Origin: Psococerastis gibbosa | Taxonomy: Eukaryota > Arthropoda > Insecta > Psocodea > Psocidae | Assembly (NCBI GenBank): GCA_963971405.1 | Contig: OZ020488.1 | Coordinates: 27,299,089 to 27,363,088 of the forward strand | DNA: 64,000 nt | Direction of reading: 5' to 3' | Part shown: positions 56,614 through 64,000 of the stretch, one piece after another | Layout: every line of letters begins with the position of its first letter | Position numbering within the stretch: the first letter of the stretch is position 1 | The notes under the pieces: model-generated | Database searches by the model: none | The model's input: the letters and a program-made list of their open reading frames with translations, nothing else | Told to the model about the DNA's origin: nothing | Program-made: the position numbers and the translations under genes

Positions 56614-57216
56614 CAGTGCCGGATCACCAACTAGGCACACAAGGCAACTGCCTAAGGGCCCAGAGCTGCCTGAGGGCCCACAAATTTAAAAAAAAAGGTA
56701 ATTTATTAGTCCTATGTAATTATTCAATACTTTTCATAATAATTTAAAAACTCAAATTTTTAAAACAGAAAGTTTTCCCGCCAAAACTTTAAAACTTTTT
56801 ATATACCTGTAGCATTTAAATTATGATGTATTTTGTATTTAGTATTATTAGTTCTTATAGTTGTAATGTCAGTCACCTTACCTAGTAAGACTAGAGACAC
56901 AGAGACATAGAGGGGCGCGCACCAATTTCATTGCATGAGCGGGGTCCGGAACCCCCCCCCCCAAAAAAAAAAAAAAATTAAGCAAAATAGCAAATTTTGT
57001 AAAAAAAAATCGCCGGGGAGTCCCCGGTCCCCCTTTTTCCAGTTTTGTTAATCAAGTTATCGTCTGCAAAATCAAAATTTTTTGCCGACAAACTATTTTA
57101 GGCCTATCTTTTAAAAAAAACAATCCGGGGGGGGGCGCCAAATGAAACACCTATCTTTATGAAAACTGGACCCCCAAAAAAAATTCTGGCTACACCACTG
57201 CCTAGGGGCCCAGGGG
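56614..57216. mobile_element. Possible hAT-type element starting CAGTGCCGGAT
   Basis: CAGTGCCGGATCACC is a common hAT end. TCCATATG (56606-56613) and TCCATATC (57217-57224) match at 7 of 8. The right end lacks a matching inverted terminus. A second hAT-like terminus (complement of CAGTGGTGTAGCCAG) lies inside at about 57186-57200, so nesting is likely. Confidence 0.42.
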
Positions 57217-57711
57217 TCCATATCATATGCTAACATTTAATTTCGCCAATCCATTCTATCCATAGGTTTACTGTATATTGAGGATATACAAGCACTCTGC
57301 GCGTAGCCACCAAATACATAAAGCATTTAAAAAAACCGCAGCATGTCGAGTGACGTAAATCAATGAGCTCTTTGTATGGTTTTAATTTTAAAGGCCGCTG
57401 AACCGCACAAAGGCCCATGTAAAAAATCATCAATACAACAGGCCGTACAAAAACAAAGCACATCACGCAACTTGACTGCGTTTCCATTATTTGAAAGCTT
57501 TTCATCTTTTTCGTTTGATTTTGTTGAATGTGAGGTGGAAGACACCAGAGGACAATATATATTCGTCTTTTCTATCGTATTTTGGGCACATTTATCAGGT
57601 ATGGTTGTTTACATTTTCTTTTAGACCTAGACCGGCATTATAGGTACTCGTTAGTCTATCACAGTTTCACGGTTCTAATCATCGGTCAAGTGAGTGAATA
57701 ATATAGGCGTT

Positions 57712-57937
57712 AAATAAATAAATAAATAAATAAATATTGACTTTTTTGTTCTATTACTAAGCCAACCTAGCGGAGTTAGGGCTATAAAGCCCTCTCTTAT
57801 ACTCAACTAGGAAGACTCAGGACCGCTTGCTTTACATCCCCTCCGAAGCATGGCCAGGAAATGTAGCAAGTGTGGGACTCGAACCAACAACTTTTCGGGT
57901 GAAAGTTGGAGTCTGTACCACTACTCTACATGTCCTG
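57712..57937 (-). mobile_element. tRNA-Glu-derived SINE, copy 5
   Basis: Reverse orientation with an (AAAT)n tail at 57712-57734 and the head at 57929-57937. GGCG next to both ends may be part of a target duplication. Confidence 0.85.
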
Positions 57938-60857
57938 GCGCTTGGCTTACATCTACTGTATATTCTAGAATTGTGTACAGTCCAATATATTTGTGATTGG
58001 ATATCGAAGTCCAAATGGACAATATAATTTTACTAAAACCTCGAAATCCCGTTTCACCAGAATAATGACATGACATCGATGACACAGCCGAAATATAGTT
58101 TGATATGAATTGAGAAAAACAACAAAATCACAACTGTTGGAGCGTTTCACGTGTAACTAGTACTAAAAAATGAACCCTACCCAGAATTCATGCAGGACGC
58201 GCCGTTTCTAATAAAGTGGTAGACTTTTTAATAAGTTACAAAACGTTTCTGTATAACGAAGTAATCAGTGTTAATGGTTTGGCAGGACATAAAGATTCGA
58301 GAGCTGCTCTTTTCTAAATCTCTATTAACCAAGAGTCAGCCAAGTTTAGCGATTTGACTAATTAGGCATTGTTGAATGAGAGAGGAAAATAAGGTGAGGC
58401 ACGGGGGAGTGGAGGGTAGTTTCTGCCACCTTTCTTCCCTCTACCTCATCAGTTCCTTTCAATTTCGGTCTATTTGAGGGACAATCCAAAACTTATGCTC
58501 CTTTTTCATTCAGAGGCTTGCAAGTGTTATATTATGAGGATTGTGGTCAGGGCCGGTTTCACCCTGTCAGCTGCCCCTTGAGAATAAAAGTAAAATTAAA
58601 TGACAGTATTATGGACCGTCATTATGAAATTCAACGTTTTTTTTAATGTACTCTTACCCACCGGTGCATCCTCCTAAAAAGGACTTTCGTCAGGGGTACA
58701 ACCAGGGAGGTAAACCCCGCGTCCCTCGCAGTATTTTTTAAAATAAAATAATAATAACATTTTTGTTAGGCTCACCCAGGGGAGTTTGTTATATAAAGCC
58801 CTCTCTTTAGGTATACTCAGCTTTTTTTTGAAATATTAAGGGTATAATAGTACAATAGATTCCTACAAATTTTAAACTAGTACCTATTCCAACAATAAAA
58901 ATTTAATTGGTGGCGCTAAGCCAAGAACCCTAGATAGCGATTGTACCGCCAACCCCCCGAAGGGGAATAAGGCGCGGTGAAATTAAGCTAAGCCTTAGGC
59001 CTTATGCAGGGTTTATTGGATAATATGCGGCACTGATTACTATAATAATTAGGCATCCTAATTAAATTAGCTAGAATTCTTAGCGATGAAAAAAAATCAT
59101 TTTTTCTTTTAAAAATTATAAACAACTCAGAATTCACTGGCGACGAGATGGCAGGCCAATTTTATACTGTCAAAAATTTCTACAATACCTAACGGAGGAT
59201 ATAGTACTACACAATTATACAGTACAATTAGTAACTTGTTAACTTATGGATAGCACCTCGCAACAGTTACCCCAACTTTTACGAAAAATTGCTGAAATTA
59301 CCACCTGCGGGCTTTCTCTCTTGAAATATTCTCACAGCTGTCTTGGTTGAATTATTATTCGGCTGCCAACTGTCTTTGATCATGGAAAGTAAACTTGACG
59401 CATTCTTGCTAAATCATTAATTTCGAATTTAAAGCCTTCTTCTTGAATCATATATTTCCTTTATCATAACCCTCAAGTGCAACATTAAATACAAGGTTGC
59501 CTGATTATACAATGCATACAGTGTGGATATTTTTAAGGAATAGGGACTGGGTGCCCAAAAAGAAAATACCTCAAAAAGCCCATTGTGTTGAATTTTGAGA
59601 ATATAAATTTAACTATGTATCTTCGGACCAATAATATAATGAAAGCACTTGGTTATTCCACTACTTGAATATACAGTACTATATATAGACTAGTATACAT
59701 GGTCAGATGGTATACTGTATAATACCTTTTTATAATATTTTAAAAACACATGGCACGGCAGTCCAAAGAGAACTAGGGCTAAGTACTGCTGATAGAGTAA
59801 TTCTCTCTCTTGACCGTTGTTCAATTTGGGATGTTCCGGTTAGCAACATGTCCGACAGCCGGGTATTTCCCTACCGGTGGTGGTACCCTGGTACCCAGGA
59901 CCTCGAGAATACAATACAATACTTGCGTATAACCTGTGATGAATCACTGTACCTATACGCCGTCTATCCCACCTTGGTGGGTCATGGACAAAGATTGATT
60001 GATTGATTGATTTATATTAAACACAGCAAAATACATGATACCGATAATTCAAACAATATACCACCAACAAACTAACTTCGAACATGTAAAAGTCAATTAT
60101 ATAAAAATATTACACCTTGCCCATATACCAAGCGACGCCCATGGATGCCAATATCAGCCCCAAGATTTCATTGTGGAGCATCAGAACGGTCGATTTCGGG
60201 GTTGATTAAAACATTTGGTATACGTGTACATTGGCGAAATTAAACCCAGTAGTCTACCTACTTACTTGTATACTGTATGTATACTTGTATATCTGCCACG
60301 ATCTTCTTCAAGTTATACAGCCGAATGGATGCCAACATGTGGCTTCGATGCCTCCACTACCTACCTATTTTACAATATCTCAATGTCTTTTATTACAACT
60401 TTACGGAAGGTATTATCGAGCACCCCTAACGTATAGCCCTGCTACTGACTGGCATAGTCGGCTTATGGTGAAGCTTGCATTCTCAACCCTTTCCTAAAAA
60501 GCTGAAGTGGATGCCATCTGGCGCCAAGCTCTGTCAAAAGTAAAGTGAAAACGTGCAATTGCGGGTCTCTAGCGGTGAAAGGACGAAGCTTTTGCTTGCA
60601 ACCCTTGCGGTATAGAGGGTGCTGCAGCCCTGTTTTCCACGCTTTCGCGCCCATAACACGGAAAACCCCTCGAGTGAAAAATCAGTTCCTGCTTGCTGTT
60701 TTATATCTCTACAGCGTGTGCATAGGTTGCCAGCCTATGTCTAGACACTGCAAGTGGAGCGTATTACATTTCATAACAATAATAATAAAATAAAAACAGA
60801 AGTATCTACGTAGCCTATCATAATTCATTGGTCTCACAGATTAAGGGGTTTATAGCC
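57938..60857. other. Non-coding stretch
   Basis: CAGGGCCGGTTT at about 58556 resembles a hAT terminus without a partner. (GATT)n at 59995-60013. No gene seen. Confidence 0.35.
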
Positions 60858-61430
60858 TTCTTCTTCTTCTGGCTGCCCAGGTCTTTATGAGTTTTGGCTC
60901 ACTCAACAACACTCCTTCAGTCTCAGGTTTCAGGTCTCAGGTTTGTACTTTTGTACGACGCTCCACCATCATGCACAGACTCCCAACTCCATACTCGCGG
61001 AGGTCGGTTAATTCTAATTCAGTCTTCTCATTCTGCTTGCTTTGTACATTTATTTGGAAAGCGGTTTTACATTCGAACGACGTGTCCCAGCCATCATAGA
61101 CGTCACGCTTTTATAAAACGGACTATCAGTTATATATATAATAATAATGTCTTCGCCATTGGGTAATTGTGTCAATTTTGGCGTTGTTTCTTACACGCCA
61201 CTCTCTGTTTACGTACAGAGATCCATACTAGTATTATGGAATTCTCCTCATAATCTTCCTTTCCAATAGACTCGCAGTTGACTGGCGTCGTTGTCGGTAT
61301 GATTCCAGGTTTCTGAGCCGTCTGTTGCATCAGGTCTTCGTCGTAGCTTATTATAAATCATTGGCATCGACAGTGTAGGTAGTAGGTTTACAGTGTAGAC
61401 GAGAAACTCGTCTGTCCTGGCCTTCCAAAA
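60858..61430 (-). mobile_element. Degraded longer copy of the (GAA)n-tailed LINE
   Basis: On the minus strand, order is: sequence for LERKIMRRI, then REWRVRNNAKIDTI, then the AAGCAAGCAGAATGAGAAG block, then the CCTCCGCGAGTATGGAGTTGGG block, then a GAA tract at 60858-60870. These blocks occur in the same order in the copy at 36276-36612. A dinucleotide TA run interrupts near 61131. Many changes indicate an old copy. The 5' limit is approximate. Confidence 0.6.
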
Positions 61431-62499
61431 AAATGAATTTACCTAAACTAGATTACACAACCTAATATTGACATTTGCTGATACCTCATGACACCACAAT
61501 TCCCCGTAGCTTTACCAGCAAAGATAGATGGTGGGAGCAACCCTAAGTTATCATATAATCTGAAAAATAAATGCTTTTAGTTATTGTCGCCAGCAGGTTT
61601 ACGTATCGGTGGGTAAGGAAATGGAAATAACCAAAAATACTTTAGTAGCCTATTTTTTAGAATTACCTACTCAAACCCACCACTATTTACTTTAGAATAG
61701 CTTTGGCATCCTAACTCCTAAATTCTAATTAACATTGCCGTTGTGTCCAACGATAATGAAATAGAATGGATGGCGCCAAATCTTCAGCCATGCATTCCCG
61801 ATAGCGGTGAAACCTGAGGAGAAAACCGGGGAAATGTCATAGGAAATTATAGAGGCTATTTATTAAGGACTTAAGGCAAAGGAAGAAACCAAATGAGCAA
61901 TTCAACAGGTGCAGTAACTTTCCGTCACATGAATCACAATCTAAACAGTTTGTGATATTGAATTGTATTATGCTTATGGCGAGTATCGTTGAGTGACTGA
62001 GCTTTGGATGCCCATCTAGCCCACCAGGTTGTGTCAGTCAATCAGCATTCAGGACAAAGGGTATATGTTGTAAAAGCATGAAGACTAATTTTTTTTTTTT
62101 TAAAGTAAGGGTCACGGTATAATATGTAATCTATTTTTTTATCTCTCTTTTTACAAAACACTGTCGAACAAAAGAACGGCCAAAGGAGGGTTATAAAATG
62201 ATGCGATGAGATAAATGTAAATTCAATGGATGGGGAAAATAAGAATGCTGAGTTTCAGGTCGACATGAAAATTCTTACGGAATTTCAAGCTTATTCGCCA
62301 TCCTATTTTAACCACTGGGACTGGAAGAATGTGAAGGATAAAATTTGCTGCGTGTACGAATTGCCACAGCCAGTGCCGGATTTACTTAATGTCGGTATGC
62401 CTATTATAATTATGGTTGTAGTTGGTAGACGTCCAGAGAAGAGAGAAAGCTAAGAGAGAGGAAGGACATTTTCTTTGTCTGACAGCTAGGGATCGAAAC
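61431..62499. other. Non-coding stretch
   Basis: A T run at 62091-62101 and a CCAGTGCCGGATTTAC terminus-like motif at about 62369. No gene seen. Confidence 0.35.
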
Positions 62500-62656
62500 C
62501 AAGCCTGTAGCCAGATTTTTTTTGGGGGAGGGGGTGTCCATCTGACGCCACGGGAGGTGAGGTAACCTCAATATATTTAAAACTTTATTCTAAAATTATT
62601 CTAAATACCTAAAAATTTCAGGTGAGGGTCCGGACCCCCCTCTTTCTACGGCCTTC
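62500..62656. mobile_element. Probable hAT-type fragment, GTAGCCAG / CTACGGCC ends
   Basis: Left CAAGCCTGTAGCCAG and right CTACGGCCTTC resemble the CAAGGCC family. The block TCTGACGCCACGGGAGGTGA and GGGTCCGGACCC also occurs inverted at 34503-34640. Confidence 0.5.
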
Positions 62657-62882
62657 ATCTAATTTAACTCTCTGATAATCAAAGGGTTAGGCGTATTTAA
62701 ATTTAGCACTAAAAAAGTACCTGAGCACCTGTATTGTTATAACATTTTCCTATCAATTTTACTTGGTAAATGTCTAAGAACTTTTTTAGTACTTTTGATA
62801 TTAAATTAAGTTAAGTTGAAATTTTGACGTTCGCCCATTCTCCAACCACATGGCATAATTATATATAGTGAAATAACGCTGA

Positions 62883-63116
62883 GAACAGGACCATCCGGAG
62901 GTTGGCGGAAGCTAGGCCGCAAGGAAGAAGACCCATCGGCAGACCGAGGACAACCCTTGAGGAAAGGATTGAACAACTCGCCGGAGCAAGAGGGAAAACA
63001 ATGGCCGAGCTCAAGGTGTTAACGTCCCACCGGGGCGAGTTCAGGAAATGGGTTCGGGGCGACCCCCCGCCCCCCACGCTGCGCACGCGGCACTAAGGAG
63101 GAAGAAGATGAAGAAC
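62883..63116 (+). mobile_element. 5'-truncated LINE with (GAA)-rich tail and 12-bp target duplication
   Basis: AAATAACGCTGA occurs at 62871-62882 and 63117-63128, a perfect target-site duplication. Between them the frame is open from 62884 to a stop at 63094-63096 and reads RRPIGRPRTTLEERIEQLAG, then FRKWVRGDPPPPTLRTRH. The G-R-P-R motif followed by a basic helix is the C-terminal end of many LINE polyproteins. The tail after the stop is GGAAGAAGATGAAGAAC. Perfect flanks and an intact frame suggest a young insertion. It is a different subfamily from the GRPRKRWKDE copies. Confidence 0.87.
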
Positions 63117-63128
63117 AAATAACGCTGA

Positions 63129-64000
63129 AACACGTAATAACGCTAAGTTGAATGAGTCTGCCGTTAGTAATCTGTATTGCAAGGAAAACAGCAAGACATC
63201 GTTGTTACTTTAAGTAAAGATCCAGTTGGGTAATGGATTCCATAATGGGTTAGACAGACACCTCACGCAAAAGCCTCCAAGTCAATATGTAGGCACTGAA
63301 AAATACATGAACCTTCTCCCCACCTTAATTTTCGTTGTATCCTTTGTAGCAGTCGAGTTCTGTAGGGGTATCGTGTAATTCGGATTTTTCTGAAATTCAT
63401 TCGATTCGGGAAAATAAAAACATTTCTGCTGCCTTCTAACAAAAGTTCTTGTCCAAGCCTTTGTGGTGAAGCATATTCCATTAAGAGTATACGTCCTGTA
63501 GGAAATTGTGGCAATTTCATATTGGGTGCCACAGAGCAAAAAGGGAATAATTTTTTGAATAGTTCCATTTTGTCATCAAGGAAAGAATCTTGGGGTTCGG
63601 CAGCAGTACGAGCGAAGGGTGCGAGTGATATACAAGTTGGCTATTGTAGGCAGACACAATAATTAGGCTAGTATTATTTTTTTTTTTAAATATTGCATTC
63701 TTCTGAATTTGGCATTTTATTGCCACCAAATGAATTAATCTAGTACTCAAATACTACGAAATAATGCACCCCCAGAGCTACCATTAATTAAGACAGCAAA
63801 AGCCTGCAAGACAATGCTAATCACACCGCATTTTCTACAATAGCAGTGGAGCGGAGCACGAAAGAAGAGCCAATGAAATATTTAAAAAAAATTATTATTA
63901 ACATGCAAATAATAGCCAAAAAGGTTCGAGCAATTTACCTAACCAATACTACTGTACAATATACCTACAATAGTATAGGTTACCTATTTACTTTAGCAGC
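63129..64000. other. Non-coding end of window
   Basis: A 101-residue minus frame (63263-63568) has no recognised motif and is not called a gene. Confidence 0.35.

Overview
The window looks like an intergenic or intronic stretch of a large, AT-rich invertebrate genome. Support for a metazoan host comes from the first coding exon of a Dok-7-type adaptor gene with a spliced-gene donor site, several families of 5'-truncated LINEs, a tRNA-derived SINE and many short inverted-repeat DNA elements. An arthropod is likely and a hemipteran is possible, but the window does not settle this. There is no bacterial gene organisation, no rRNA or functional tRNA gene, and no CRISPR.

The only host coding sequence I can defend is a minus-strand exon at 29242-29344. 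It encodes the start of the PH domain of Dok-7, a cytoplasmic adaptor/activator of receptor tyrosine kinases, and ends in a consensus splice donor. No second exon was found by eye in the 29 kb downstream, so that part would be intron 1 or more if the gene is intact. Sequence around the start codon is present twice in tandem upstream, and a perfect CRE-type palindrome lies about 200 bp upstream.

Almost everything else that can be recognised is repeats. (1) Non-autonomous DNA elements with 8-bp target duplications of hAT type: three copies with CAAGGCCGTAGCCAGG ends, a longer family with CARGCACGTAGCCAGG ends, and several relatives. Many carry long G or C runs just inside the ends. (2) A foldback family with TAA target duplications (4232-4371, 9562-9941, 32523-32914) in which the terminal motif recurs inside each arm. 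(3) Other inverted-repeat elements flanked by TTAA (42099-42445) or TA (24847-25274), and a composite at 16341-16803. (4) A SINE of tRNA-Glu origin in five longer copies and one fragment. (5) LINE 3' ends from at least three families, many with clear target duplications of 10-15 bp: 8471-9163, 24628-24773, 37251-37430, 54938-54986, 62883-63116. (6) Two Penelope-like terminal fragments with a hammerhead-like hairpin.

Layout: 1-10 kb has LINE, SINE and foldback insertions; 10-14.5 kb is almost featureless; 14.5-19.2 kb is dense in DNA elements, with an 87-bp in-frame tandem repeat; 19.2-24.6 kb is bare; 24.6-31.1 kb holds the Dok-7 exon among small elements; 32.5-43.5 kb is the richest repeat zone; 43.5-51 kb is mostly bare apart from a Penelope-like fragment; 51-64 kb has scattered insertions. 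I found no convincing new multi-gene system. The most informative items are the unlisted Dok-7 exon, the duplication over its start, and the modular foldback family.
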